Assembly (NCBI GenBank): GCA_026991755.1
Contig: JALXAX010000159.1
Span: forward strand, 1 to 43,146
Direction of reading: 5' to 3'
Length of the DNA: 43,146 nucleotides
Source of the DNA: Thiotrichaceae bacterium
Lineage (GTDB): Bacteria; Pseudomonadota; Gammaproteobacteria; Thiotrichales; Thiotrichaceae
The notes under the pieces are model-generated. The model made no database searches. It was not told the DNA's origin and worked only from the letters and a program-made list of their open reading frames with translations. The position numbers were made by a program, and so were the translations under genes. Below are positions 29,891-38,000 of the stretch, in pieces. Each line of letters opens with the position of its first letter. Position 1 is the stretch's first letter.

Positions 29891-31255
29891 TCACATTGTT
29901 AATGAACGGGTCAATATCTTAAAAGCTTCTTCAATATTAACATCTTTTTTCTTCAAATCTTGCATTGTCTTACAGGCATGTAAGACAGTTGTATGATCAC
30001 GATTACCAAAGTACTTGCCAATATCAGGGAGGCTATGTTGAGTAAGTTCTTTCGATAGATACATAGCTAACTGTCTCGGTCTAGTAACTGCTCTAGCGCG
30101 ACTTTTTGACTCTAGGTCAGATACTCGGATATTGTAATACTCGGACACTGTTTTTTTGATATTAGGTATGGTGACCATTTTATCTTGACTGGCCAATTGG
30201 TCACGTAGTGCATCTTGTACGAAATCTAGGCTGATATCCGTTTGGTTTCGAAAATTGACTGTAGCAATGAGTTTTCTAAGTGCCCCTTCTAGATCACGAA
30301 TATTGGATTTAAACCGCTGTGCGATGAAGAAAGCGACGTCGTTGGGTAATAATAAGCCTGCTTCCTCGCCTTTTTTTCGTAGTATAGCAACACGAGTCTC
30401 TAAATCAGGAGATTCTATAGCGACACTCAATCCCCAACTAAAACGAGATTTTAAGCGATCATCTAATCCTTCTACATCGCGAGGATAGCGATCGCTGGTT
30501 AGGATGATTTGTTTTTGACCTTCTAGCAATGCATTGAAGGTATGGAAAAACTCTTCCATAGAGCGTTCTTTACCTGCGAAGAATTGAATGTCGTCAATTA
30601 ATAAAGCATCTACGGATCGGTAGTGTTGCTTAAATAGATCCATGCGATTGGTTCGTATCGCGGAAATCATGTCATTTACAAAGGCTTCTGAATGTAAATA
30701 GACTACATTAGCCGAAGGATTATTGGATAATATATGATTGCCTACTGCATGCATCAAATGGGTTTTCCCAAGACCAACACCACCATAAATAAATAACGGG
30801 TTATAGGAGTCACCAGGGTTATCACCCACCTGCATAGCAGCAGCGCGAGCTAACTGGTTAGATTTACCTTCAACAAAATTATTAAAAGCCATTTTGTTGT
30901 TTAAGGTATTGGTGAATTTATTCGTCGTGGTTATCTTATTAGGTTGTTTTTTCGCTTCAGTCGTCGGGATATCTTGGTCTTTGGCTGGAGAAACGTTTTT
31001 ATTGGGTTTGCTTGCAGCTACTTCAGTGCCGATTTGCAGTATTACGTCATATTCATGGTTGCCACTTAAGTTGCGTGCGTGTTCAACGATTAGTGGTATA
31101 TATTGTTTGTGGACTTCTTGTAATACTAATGTGTTGGGTGCTAAAAGATAAAGGCCATGGGATTTTTCACGTGCATGCAAAGGTAGTAACCATGTACTTA
31201 TTTCAGAGTCAGAGATTTGCATCTCCAAGCGTTTAAGACACTCGGTCCAGAGCAT
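29891..31255 (-). CDS. dnaA: Chromosomal replication initiator DnaA
   Basis: 454 aa with all four domains. Domain I is MLWTECLKRLEMQISDSEIS, followed by a variable linker (about 85-120). The AAA+ domain has Walker A GGVGLGKTH (158-166) and Walker B ALLIDD (217-222). Domain IV has the DnaA signature around RDHTTVLHACK. It unwinds oriC and loads DnaB. AAGG lies about 10 bases upstream of the ATG. The gene upstream is not rpmH, so the common rpmH-rnpA-yidC neighbourhood is absent here. Confidence 0.98.
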   Translation of the reverse strand: MLWTECLKRLEMQISDSEISTWLLPLHAREKSHGLYLLAPNTLVLQEVHKQYIPLIVEHARNLSGNHEYDVILQIGTEVAASKPNKNVSPAKDQDIPTTEAKKQPNKITTTNKFTNTLNNKMAFNNFVEGKSNQLARAAAMQVGDNPGDSYNPLFIYGGVGLGKTHLMHAVGNHILSNNPSANVVYLHSEAFVNDMISAIRTNRMDLFKQHYRSVDALLIDDIQFFAGKERSMEEFFHTFNALLEGQKQIILTSDRYPRDVEGLDDRLKSRFSWGLSVAIESPDLETRVAILRKKGEEAGLLLPNDVAFFIAQRFKSNIRDLEGALRKLIATVNFRNQTDISLDFVQDALRDQLASQDKMVTIPNIKKTVSEYYNIRVSDLESKSRARAVTRPRQLAMYLSKELTQHSLPDIGKYFGNRDHTTVLHACKTMQDLKKKDVNIEEAFKILTRSLTM

Positions 31256-31483
31256 AAGGGTTTACCTTGAAAAATATGAAAGGGGGAAATAAGTATAGCG
31301 TATAATAGCCGTTTAGAACTATCAAACATTACCCACTTTTCAATATTTAAACAGTGTATTCTGTGTTAAATATCAGTAAGTTCGAATAGTATCCGAAGCT
31401 TAGGAGAATGACTTAAGAGTTCTCTATAGAAAAACTCTGTGAGTTGCATAAGTTAGATTATATAGAGATTGATAACACTAAAG

Positions 31484-32011
31484 ATGAGTATTTTGAAAAC
31501 ATTACTAGCAACAGAAAAAGCAAAGCAAAGGGTTATGTGGGTGGCTCTATTGATGATTTTGTTTGTGGGAGTATTTGTTTTTCAAAAAAGTAAATCGGCA
31601 TCTATACAAAGCAATTATTCATCAGAGAAAAAAAGTGAATGGGCTAGTTTATTATCGGATGAAGGTACCGTTTATCTTCACTGGTTAAGAACACTTAATC
31701 CCATCGTGAGTAAAACGGACGGGGATCTAATTTGGAATACTCATCTACAAAAAGGATTGATGCGGTTCGTCAATTTACCCGAGCTAAAAAATGGGCAGTA
31801 TTATCGTTTATGGGTTTATGATTTACAGCTGTCAACAGAAAAACCCGTATCTGCAGCAGCCTTTATGGGTAGTAAAGACAAACAAGAGTTTTATACGGAT
31901 ATATTGCCAGAAAAGCCACTGAGTCAGCCCTTTAAGTTTCTATTAACGGTAGGTGCTAAGGGAGATGAAAGTTTTTCTCATTCAAAAAGTTTATTGTTGG
32001 CACAGCCGTAA
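31484..32011 (+). CDS. RskA-like (anti-sigma-K type) membrane protein without an obvious sigma factor
   Basis: 175 aa from the ATG at 31484 (an in-frame TTG at 31469 would add five residues). One membrane segment (about 17-35, VMWVALLMILFVGVFVF) leaves a periplasmic domain with a beta-sandwich pattern: LHWLRTLNPIVSKTDGDLIWN, LKNGQYYRLWVYDLQ and SAAAFMGSKD. This resembles the C-terminal domain of RskA-type anti-sigma factors. The N-terminal zinc-finger or sigma-binding domain is missing, as the cytoplasmic part is only about 15 residues. No ECF sigma gene is adjacent. It is divergent from dnaA. Confidence 0.65.
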   Translation: MSILKTLLATEKAKQRVMWVALLMILFVGVFVFQKSKSASIQSNYSSEKKSEWASLLSDEGTVYLHWLRTLNPIVSKTDGDLIWNTHLQKGLMRFVNLPELKNGQYYRLWVYDLQLSTEKPVSAAAFMGSKDKQEFYTDILPEKPLSQPFKFLLTVGAKGDESFSHSKSLLLAQP

Positions 32012-32044
32012 CCGTCTGCTTAGAGTAGAACACTTGAAGTATCT

Positions 32045-32740
32045 TTATTGATCAGGAATACGGGTGCGTAGCTCATCTTTATCAAACCACCAATTACCAT
32101 CCACAATAGCATCTAGAATTTGAGCCATTCGTGGTAGAAACTTTTCTGGTTCGTTCAATTCTAGCTTCATCATCCAGCCATTCATTTGTGATTGATCGCT
32201 AACGTTACCATGTCGCTCAGCTACTTTAGCTAATAAGCTACTGGTTAAAAACATGGTGCTATCGCGTTTATCACCTTCATAACGTAAATCAGCAATATAA
32301 TGTGCAACGGCAGCTGCAACAGCTGCTCCATCAGAACTATCTGGGGTGTCATCAATGAAGTTCTTAAGCATTACAATGGATAATTCAGGATCAATCGGGA
32401 AGGTAATAGAAAGCCATAAGCCATTACCTAAAGCAGTTACAGCAGCAGGTAACTCAGTACGATAAAGGAGATCAGCCGCATGTACGGCATCTTCCCACTT
32501 TCCTTGCTCAATATAAATAAGGAAGGATTCTTTAGCGTAACCCCATGAAGCCTCAACCATGCCAGCGTCTGCTATTTCCAACATGATTTCAGCAATATCT
32601 AATTGTAGATTGGCACGTATAATCTGAGAAGAATCAATGGTTAATTGCTGTAATTTATCCTGCTTTTGTTTGAGTTCAGAGGCAAGGAACTTTCTGCTTT
32701 CATCAGCGGCTGTAAATTCTAGGTTACTTTCTTCTGTCAT
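32045..32740 (-). CDS. Conserved-looking acidic helical protein, unknown function
   Basis: 231 aa, acidic, no signal peptide, predicted almost all-helical. Regularly spaced helices (for example LQLDIAEIMLEIADAGM, AVHAADLLYRTELPAAVTALGNGLW, SSDGAAVAAAVAHYIADLRY) suggest TPR-like or helical-repeat packing. I do not recognise a named family. GAGA lies 6 bases before the ATG. It converges with the RskA-like gene 33 bp away and is followed upstream by a family C element. Confidence 0.75.
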   Translation of the reverse strand: MTEESNLEFTAADESRKFLASELKQKQDKLQQLTIDSSQIIRANLQLDIAEIMLEIADAGMVEASWGYAKESFLIYIEQGKWEDAVHAADLLYRTELPAAVTALGNGLWLSITFPIDPELSIVMLKNFIDDTPDSSDGAAVAAAVAHYIADLRYEGDKRDSTMFLTSSLLAKVAERHGNVSDQSQMNGWMMKLELNEPEKFLPRMAQILDAIVDGNWWFDKDELRTRIPDQ

Positions 32741-32849
32741 AGCTTTCTCAAATGCTTAAGTATATAAGGAATAGATTATGGTGATGTATCATACCTTTTC
32801 AATTGTAACGTGCATAATAATCCTATTAATTGTAATTACAGTAATTGAT

Positions 32850-33085
32850 CCTAAATTCCTCAGTTAACCGCTTCCAGCATTGAATAAACTACTGATAGTA
32901 TTAAAGTAAGAAGCTTTATCTATCTTCACTTATAGAGTGAAGGCGCTACAGCCTATAGAGCAACCCTCTTCGGCTGACTGGCTATGTAAAAAAACTCATT
33001 AAGGATCAACCATTAATTCCTTTTTTTACTACGCCATTCAGCCGAAGAGAATCACTCTATAGGCTGTCTAACTGAGGATTTTAGG
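32850..33085. mobile_element. MITE-like element, family C
   Basis: 236 bp, no coding capacity. The TIRs are CCTAAATTCCTCAGTTA (32850-32866) and TAACTGAGGATTTTAGG (33069-33085), with one mismatch. A second, inner inverted repeat of about 35 bp lies at roughly 32947-32981 and 33031-33065 (ACAGCCTATAGAG...CTCTTCGGCTGA). The target duplication TTGAT is perfect (32845-32849 and 33086-33090). CC-starting TIRs with a 5-bp duplication again recall IS1380 relatives. It fills the spacer (389 bp) before the SDR gene. Confidence 0.88.
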
Positions 33086-33129
33086 TTGATAGAAAATGCT
33101 TATCCTTGAAAATTCAATAGAGTAAAGAA

Positions 33130-34050
33130 ATGGCTAAAACGAATAATAAAACTTGGGTAGTGGGACATGGAGATATAGGTCATCGTGTTGCAAAGTTATA
33201 CAGGGATAGGTTGAATGAGAGTTTAAAAGTAACCTTTCATAATGAAACAGCATTGCAACAAGAAAAACATGCTCAACAAACAGGTCAGCAAGCTTATTAT
33301 CTAGAATTAGATGATGAACAAGCTTCGTTACCTGAAGAAATTACTAGTAAGATATTCTACTTCGCTCCACCACCCAAAACAGGTAAGCAGGACACTAGGT
33401 TAGCTGGTTTTTTAAATAAGCTAGCCCAGCAACCGATACAACCAGAGCATATTGTTTTAATTAGCACCACAGGGGTTTATGGTAATTGCAATGGGCAATG
33501 GGTAGATGAAAGTGCTGCGATCAATCCTGTTGCAGAACGTGCTTGTAGAAGAGCAGATGCTGAAAAAGCCCTTACTCAGTGGGCAAAGCAACATAGGAAG
33601 TGTGCCACTATTCTTCGAGTTCCTGGGATTTATGCTGAAGACAGACTCCCTCTAGAACGCTTAAAAAAAGGTTTACCTATTGTTAAAGAGTCGGAGTCTC
33701 CATGGACTAATCGAATTCATGCGGATGATCTGGCTAATATCTGCTATCAGGCGATGTTGCGTCACAGTACTCAATCAACGGTTGAAGCTATCTCAAAACC
33801 CGTAGAAATATATAATGTAAGTGATGGAAACCCTTCCACCATGACGGCTTACTTTAATGCAGTAGCAGATTATTCGGGCTTACCCAGACCTCCACAAATA
33901 AGCCTGAAACAAGCAGAAGCAGAATTGAGTGCAGGTATGATGAGTTATATGAAAGAATCTCGCCGAATTAGTAATAAAAAAATGCTTGATCAGTTAGGTG
34001 TACAACTTCTTTACCCAATGCTTAGTCATTGCTTGAAAAAAAACAGCTAG
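33130..34050 (+). CDS. NAD(P)-binding SDR/epimerase-like protein (YeeZ type)
   Basis: 306 aa with an extended-SDR fold. The N-terminal Rossmann motif is VVGHGDIGHRVAKLY. An active-site-like ISTTGVYGNCNGQWVDE strand follows, where the YxxxK Tyr of classical SDRs is not conserved. Then comes a sugar-epimerase-like C-terminal half with INRIHADDLANIC and VYNVSDGNP variants. It resembles E. coli YeeZ and other uncharacterised SDRs, so the reaction is unknown. htpG follows after 59 bp. Confidence 0.83.
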   Translation: MAKTNNKTWVVGHGDIGHRVAKLYRDRLNESLKVTFHNETALQQEKHAQQTGQQAYYLELDDEQASLPEEITSKIFYFAPPPKTGKQDTRLAGFLNKLAQQPIQPEHIVLISTTGVYGNCNGQWVDESAAINPVAERACRRADAEKALTQWAKQHRKCATILRVPGIYAEDRLPLERLKKGLPIVKESESPWTNRIHADDLANICYQAMLRHSTQSTVEAISKPVEIYNVSDGNPSTMTAYFNAVADYSGLPRPPQISLKQAEAELSAGMMSYMKESRRISNKKMLDQLGVQLLYPMLSHCLKKNS

Positions 34051-34109
34051 TCCCCATTATTGAGCGCATAAATTATAGTCAGTAATAACAGACAATAGAG
34101 GAAAAAATT

Positions 34110-36026
34110 ATGAGTGAAGCAAATACTAAAGCAACCGATAACAGCGAAAGCAAAGAGAATATGCAGTTTCAAACAGAAGTTGATCAACTTTTGCATTTAA
34201 TGATCCACTCGTTGTATTCCAACAAAGAAATATTTCTTCGTGAGTTGATATCAAACAGTGCAGATGCGTGTGATAAGCAACGCTTTGAAGCACTCTCTGA
34301 TGATTCACTTAATGAAGGTGATAGTGAGCTTAAAATAGAAATCGAAAGTGATAAAGAAGCAGGTACGATTACCATTCGTGATAATGGTATTGGTATGAGC
34401 CGTGATGAAGTCGTAGCACATATTGGAACGATTGCTAAATCAGGTACTAAAGAATTCATTAAAAACCTGACAGATGAGCAAAGCAAAGACTCCAATATGA
34501 TTGGGCAGTTTGGTGTAGGTTTCTACTCAGCCTTTATAGTTGCTGACAAAGTAACCCTCACCACACGTCGCGCAGGTGATGATGCATCAACAGGAACGAT
34601 TTGGGAGTCTGATGGAAAATCAGGTTTCACTCTGGAGACAACAGACAAAGCATCACGTGGAACAGAAATTGTTTTACATCTTAAGGATGAAGAAAAAGAA
34701 CTAGCCAATGACTGGCAAATTCGTAGCATTATTTCCAAATACTCAGACCACATCTCAGTACCCATCAATATGCACAAGCAAGATGAAGAAGGTAAGGCGA
34801 CGGAAGAATGGGAAGTGGTGAACAAAGCTAATGCTTTATGGAAGCGTAGCAAAAGTGAGATTACAGAAGAAGAATACAAAGAGTTCTATAAGCATGTTGC
34901 CCATGATTGGCAAGATCCATTAACGTGGGTACATAACCAAGTTGAAGGAAATTTAGAATATACCTCTTTGTTATACATTCCATCAAAAGCGCCCATGGAT
35001 TTATGGGATGCGCAAGCGAAAACAGCAGGTATTAAACTCTACGTGCAACGCGTTTTCATTATGGATGATTCAGAAAACCTAATGCCACGTTACTTGCGTT
35101 TCGTAAAAGGTGTGTTGGATTCGAATGATCTTCCGCTTAACGTATCGCGTGAAATCCTGCAAAGTAATCGTGTTATCGATACCATGCGCAAAGCCTCAAC
35201 CAAAAAGGTATTAGGCTTATTGCAGAAAATGGCAAATAACGATAAAGAAACCTATCAAACCTTTTGGGATGAATTTGGTAATGCGCTAAAAGAAGGTCCC
35301 GGCGAAGATATGGGCAACAAAGAAGCGATTGCTAAACTACTTCGTTTCTCTACTACTAGCACTGATTCAGCAAAACAGGATGTATCGTTAGAAGATTATG
35401 TTTCACGAATGAAAAGTGATCAAGATAAGATCTACTACATTACAGCTGATTCTTTTAATGCTGCGAAAAGTAGTCCACATCTAGAAGTGTTCCGCAAAAA
35501 AGATATCGAAGTATTACTACTTAATGATCGTGTGGATGAGTGGTTGGTGAGTCATCTTAATGAATTTGATGGTAAATCACTGCAATCAATTGCTAAAGGT
35601 GAGCTTGATTTAAGTAAATTTGATTCGGAAGAAGATAAGAAAGAGTACGAAGAAGCCGAGAAAAATGCAGAAGCATTAATTACTCGTTTAAAAGACAAGT
35701 TTGGTGACAAGCTGGAAGACGTACGAGTATCGCATCGTCTTACTGATTCTCCCTCCTGCATCGTGTTAAGTGAACAGGATATGGCGTTATATATGCAACA
35801 ACTGATGAAACAGGCAGGGCATGAAATGCCAAGCAGCAAAGCTGTTTTGGAAATCAATCCAACGCACCCTTTAGTGAAGAGACTAGAAGGTGAAAAAGAT
35901 GACCAACGTTTTGCGGATTGGTCAGATATTATATTTGATCAGGCGATTTTGGCAGAAGGTGGACAGCTTGAAGACCCAGCAGGTTTTGTGAGTAAGTTAA
36001 ATAAGATGATGTTAGATATCAGCTAA
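34110..36026 (+). CDS. htpG: HtpG, bacterial Hsp90 chaperone
   Basis: 638 aa, full length. The N-terminal GHKL ATPase has [26 protein letters not shown] and [11 protein letters not shown], and the middle and C-terminal dimerisation domains are complete. It refolds or stabilises clients together with DnaK. GAGG lies 9 bases before the ATG. A strong intrinsic terminator follows 17 bp after the stop codon. No heat-shock promoter was identified with confidence. Confidence 0.98.
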   Translation: MSEANTKATDNSESKENMQFQTEVDQLLHLMIHSLYSNKEIFLRELISNSADACDKQRFEALSDDSLNEGDSELKIEIESDKEAGTITIRDNGIGMSRDEVVAHIGTIAKSGTKEFIKNLTDEQSKDSNMIGQFGVGFYSAFIVADKVTLTTRRAGDDASTGTIWESDGKSGFTLETTDKASRGTEIVLHLKDEEKELANDWQIRSIISKYSDHISVPINMHKQDEEGKATEEWEVVNKANALWKRSKSEITEEEYKEFYKHVAHDWQDPLTWVHNQVEGNLEYTSLLYIPSKAPMDLWDAQAKTAGIKLYVQRVFIMDDSENLMPRYLRFVKGVLDSNDLPLNVSREILQSNRVIDTMRKASTKKVLGLLQKMANNDKETYQTFWDEFGNALKEGPGEDMGNKEAIAKLLRFSTTSTDSAKQDVSLEDYVSRMKSDQDKIYYITADSFNAAKSSPHLEVFRKKDIEVLLLNDRVDEWLVSHLNEFDGKSLQSIAKGELDLSKFDSEEDKKEYEEAEKNAEALITRLKDKFGDKLEDVRVSHRLTDSPSCIVLSEQDMALYMQQLMKQAGHEMPSSKAVLEINPTHPLVKRLEGEKDDQRFADWSDIIFDQAILAEGGQLEDPAGFVSKLNKMMLDIS

Positions 36027-36045
36027 TAGATAACTTTGTTACAGC

Positions 36046-36084
36046 AAAAAGGCCAGTACTTAGTGATAAGTACTGGCTTTTTTG
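36046..36084 (+). terminator. Intrinsic terminator after htpG
   Basis: A 9-bp perfect stem GCCAGTACT/AGTACTGGC (36052-36060 and 36069-36077) with an 8-base loop, followed by TTTTTTGTTT. The A-run on the left side makes it also usable on the minus strand for the convergent GlsB-like gene. Confidence 0.92.
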
Positions 36085-36109
36085 TTTCCATGGTTATTGA
36101 AAGCTTAAG

Positions 36110-36379
36110 TTAAGAAATGAGCTTTTTAATAAACCCTACAATAACCATAAGCACAATAGCGCCAATAACTGCCCATATTAAAGTGCCTAGTAGACCAGAA
36201 AAAGGCAGTGTTACTGCTCCAGATACAATTCCACCAATGAAAGTACCTACGACGGAGCCAAGAATTCCTAATATAATATTACCTATTAGTCCAAAACCAC
36301 CACCTTGCATGACCATTCCAGCAAGCCATCCAGCTACCGCTCCGATACCTAACATAGTTGCTATTTCTACGATTTCAAT
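36110..36379 (-). CDS. GlsB/YeaQ/YmgE-family small membrane protein, likely ATT start
   Basis: 89 aa if it begins at the ATT at 36379, or 81 aa from the first ATG at 36355. It is a glycine-rich protein with about three membrane helices (AVAGWLAGMVMQGGGFGLIGNIILGILGSVVG...IWAVIGAIVLMVIVGFIKK) of the transglycosylase-associated/GlsB family, linked to stress in some bacteria, with function unproven. The ATT start is preferred: AGGAG lies 8 bases before it and an in-frame stop comes just upstream. It also restores the usual 15 residues before AGWLAG. The ATG lies 32 bases from that Shine-Dalgarno. Confidence 0.85.
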   Translation of the reverse strand: MEIVEIATMLGIGAVAGWLAGMVMQGGGFGLIGNIILGILGSVVGTFIGGIVSGAVTLPFSGLLGTLIWAVIGAIVLMVIVGFIKKLIS

Positions 36380-36559
36380 GTGTTACTCTCCTAGGGTTAA
36401 AGAATCACTAATGAGTAAATATATAGGATATAAATAAGAGAGTTACCTAACTTTATGGCATATATAGGTATAAAATAGGCAATAAATAAGGGGGATGGTA
36501 AGTTAATGTACATCAAAGTAGCTTGATCTGTAGGATGGCTATCTCACAGAAACGAGTCA

Positions 36560-36600
36560 TGACTCGCTGTATTCAGTAAACCTAACTTGTTGGAGTACTA
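36560..36600 (+). repeat. Inverted repeat, left copy, flanking tsaC/GyrI-like pair
   Basis: 41 bp, the reverse complement of 37690-37730 with two mismatches. It ends 2 bp from the tsaC stop codon. A 14-bp perfect palindrome CGAGTCATGACTCG overlaps its left end (about 36553-36566). No target duplication was found. Confidence 0.85.
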
Positions 36601-36602
36601 AT

Positions 36603-37193
36603 TCAGGGACGTATTATTTCATTAGTAGCTGCGTCACGTATGCTACTGGGTTGTTGCAAATTACCTGTAGTACCTTCAAGAATTGCGTCAATAAGGGAAG
36701 ATTTAGTGTTGGTGGAAAAGATGCTAACTACTTCATCAAAGTTTTTGGCAGGTGGTTGCCCTGAAAAGTTAGCGCTGGTTGATACCATAGCTGACCCGAA
36801 GGCTCCGCACAGCTGTACTACTTCAGGGTGCTTACTAATACGAATGGCTAGCGAATTAAACTCCCCTGTTAACCATTTCGGCGTATGCTCGTTGACTAGA
36901 TGTGTAAAGGTAGTGTCACTAGGTTGATGAGCGAGCTTATTAGAACGAGCATTGGCTTCATTGGTGGGATGTAGAATATCATTATGAAGGTATTGACTGA
37001 TTTGTGAAAAGTCAGTCGCGATGAGAATTAGGCCTTTTCTCATATGTCTATTTTTTATGTCTAATAAACGCTGAACAGCCTCTTCGTTATTGGGATCACA
37101 ACCCAAGCCATAGACAGATTCGGTGGGATAGGAAAAAATGCCACCTTGTTGAAAAATAGGGATTAAATCGTTGGCGGAGCAAGTAATTAACAT
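36603..37193 (-). CDS. tsaC: TsaC (Sua5/YrdC), threonylcarbamoyl-AMP synthase
   Basis: 196 aa, the short YrdC-type form. Its single Sua5/YciO/YrdC domain is visible as GGIFSYPTESVYGLGCDP near the N-terminus, then RKGLILIA and VSTSANFSGQPP. It makes threonylcarbamoyl-AMP from threonine, bicarbonate and ATP, the first step of t6A37 on ANN-decoding tRNAs. It is the second gene of a two-gene unit after the GyrI-like gene (46-bp gap), and the pair is bracketed by 41-bp inverted repeats. In E. coli the homologue is beside smg/dprA, which here lie 4 kb upstream on the same strand with topA, as in many gammaproteobacteria. Confidence 0.92.
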   Translation of the reverse strand: MLITCSANDLIPIFQQGGIFSYPTESVYGLGCDPNNEEAVQRLLDIKNRHMRKGLILIATDFSQISQYLHNDILHPTNEANARSNKLAHQPSDTTFTHLVNEHTPKWLTGEFNSLAIRISKHPEVVQLCGAFGSAMVSTSANFSGQPPAKNFDEVVSIFSTNTKSSLIDAILEGTTGNLQQPSSIRDAATNEIIRP

Positions 37194-37239
37194 ATTGAGT
37201 GAAGACGGTTACAACTGCATTTTCAGGCTAAACTATTGA

Positions 37240-37686
37240 TTATTTCAATGCGATATAAACATCGACTTCATTAGGGTTTTTATAGTGCTCATAATCGGTT
37301 GTATAAGCTCTTTGATGTGAGGGGTTATCAGAAGAAAAGTACTTCCATATTTGCACCCAGCAATCAATAACGGCTTGTGGCATTTCACCCTCAGCTTCAA
37401 AAACCAGATAGTCACCTGCAGGTAGTGTAATTTCTTCTAATTCTTGGCTTGAAGACTCAATGTGATCAGCACCCGACAATACAGAAAATTCGCCATTAGC
37501 ATCCGACTCATAGTCATAATAAACGCCGTAAACTCTGGCGCCATTTTTGTAGTCAACACTTACAACATCATCAAAACGTTGATGCAAGTTACCAATCTTT
37601 GCCGTATCAGGGTTCATTTCATAGGCATTAGTGGTTCGAATACTCATACCTTTGATTTTTTTTGCGGCAACGTTGATGGTTTTCAT
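37240..37686 (-). CDS. GyrI-like/Cass2-type effector-binding protein
   Basis: 148 aa, soluble. It is a stand-alone SOUL/AraC-effector-binding (GyrI-like) domain: VAAKKIKGMSIRTTNAYEMN, VYGVYYDYESDANGEFSVLSGADH, LPAGDYLVFEAEGEMPQAVIDCW, then ending YEHYKNPNEVDVYIALK. Homologues bind small molecules; SbmC/GyrI inhibits gyrase, and Cass2 was found in Vibrio integron cassettes. There is no DNA-binding domain, and no partner regulator is visible. Its ribosome-binding site GGAG (8 bases upstream) lies inside the right-hand 41-bp inverted repeat. It is probably cotranscribed with tsaC. Confidence 0.85.
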   Translation of the reverse strand: MKTINVAAKKIKGMSIRTTNAYEMNPDTAKIGNLHQRFDDVVSVDYKNGARVYGVYYDYESDANGEFSVLSGADHIESSSQELEEITLPAGDYLVFEAEGEMPQAVIDCWVQIWKYFSSDNPSHQRAYTTDYEHYKNPNEVDVYIALK

Positions 37687-37689
37687 TAC

Positions 37690-37730
37690 TAGTACTCCAA
37701 CAAGTTAGGTTTGATGAATACAGCGAGTCA
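37690..37730 (-). repeat. Inverted repeat, right copy, carrying the GyrI-like RBS
   Basis: 41 bp, inverted and 39/41 identical to 36560-36600. It begins 3 bp upstream of the GyrI-like start codon and contains its GGAG. Confidence 0.85.
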
Positions 37731-37900
37731 GGAAGCGGTTAGCCGCTAGGCGCGTCTTGCCGGGAATGGTTGTTCCCTTCACAAAAGGCGCAACAACGCG
37801 GATGACCGCTTCCTGGCTCGCCCGAAGGGAGCAACCCAAAGCGCTATACTGCGTTATGGGTCTTGCCAAGGGAACTACCATTGCCTGCAACCCAAGCCTT
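37723..37900. repeat. GC-rich nested palindromic block
   Basis: Two imperfect inverted pairs: 37723-37746 with 37798-37821 (21/24, around AGGAAGCGGT), and 37762-37779 with 37868-37885 (16/18, around GGTTGTTCCCTT). The block is clearly richer in G+C than its surroundings. It joins the right-hand 41-bp repeat to a fragment of a family A element. The frames through it are not convincing genes. It may be part of an insertion-sequence or other repeat remnant. Confidence 0.6.
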
Positions 37901-37954
37901 TTTAGTGAGCTTGCCGTTTTATCAAAACGGTCAACTCAATTATAAGCTTGCAAT

Positions 37955-37983
37955 ATCCGTCATATCTTTCGTGCAAAGGTCTC
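37955..37983. mobile_element. Family A element, end fragment (copy 6)
   Basis: Only one end remains: ATCCGTCATATCTTTCGTGCAAAGGTCTC without the central hairpin or the opposite arm. It lies 18 bp downstream of topA's stop codon (minus strand), at the border of the palindromic block. Confidence 0.75.
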
Positions 37984-38000
37984 TACTAGTCCGAATAAGC

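Noticed and set aside
36560-37730. An integron cassette with attC sites around the Cass2-like gene
   Set aside because: GTTAGGT and ACCTAAC cores occur, but they are the two strands of one inverted repeat; the paired R and L boxes of an attC site are not present and no integrase is nearby.
37705-37890. Reading frames on both strands over the GC-rich palindromic block
   Set aside because: Frames arise from the palindromes; no start signals or recognisable domain; treated as a repeat.
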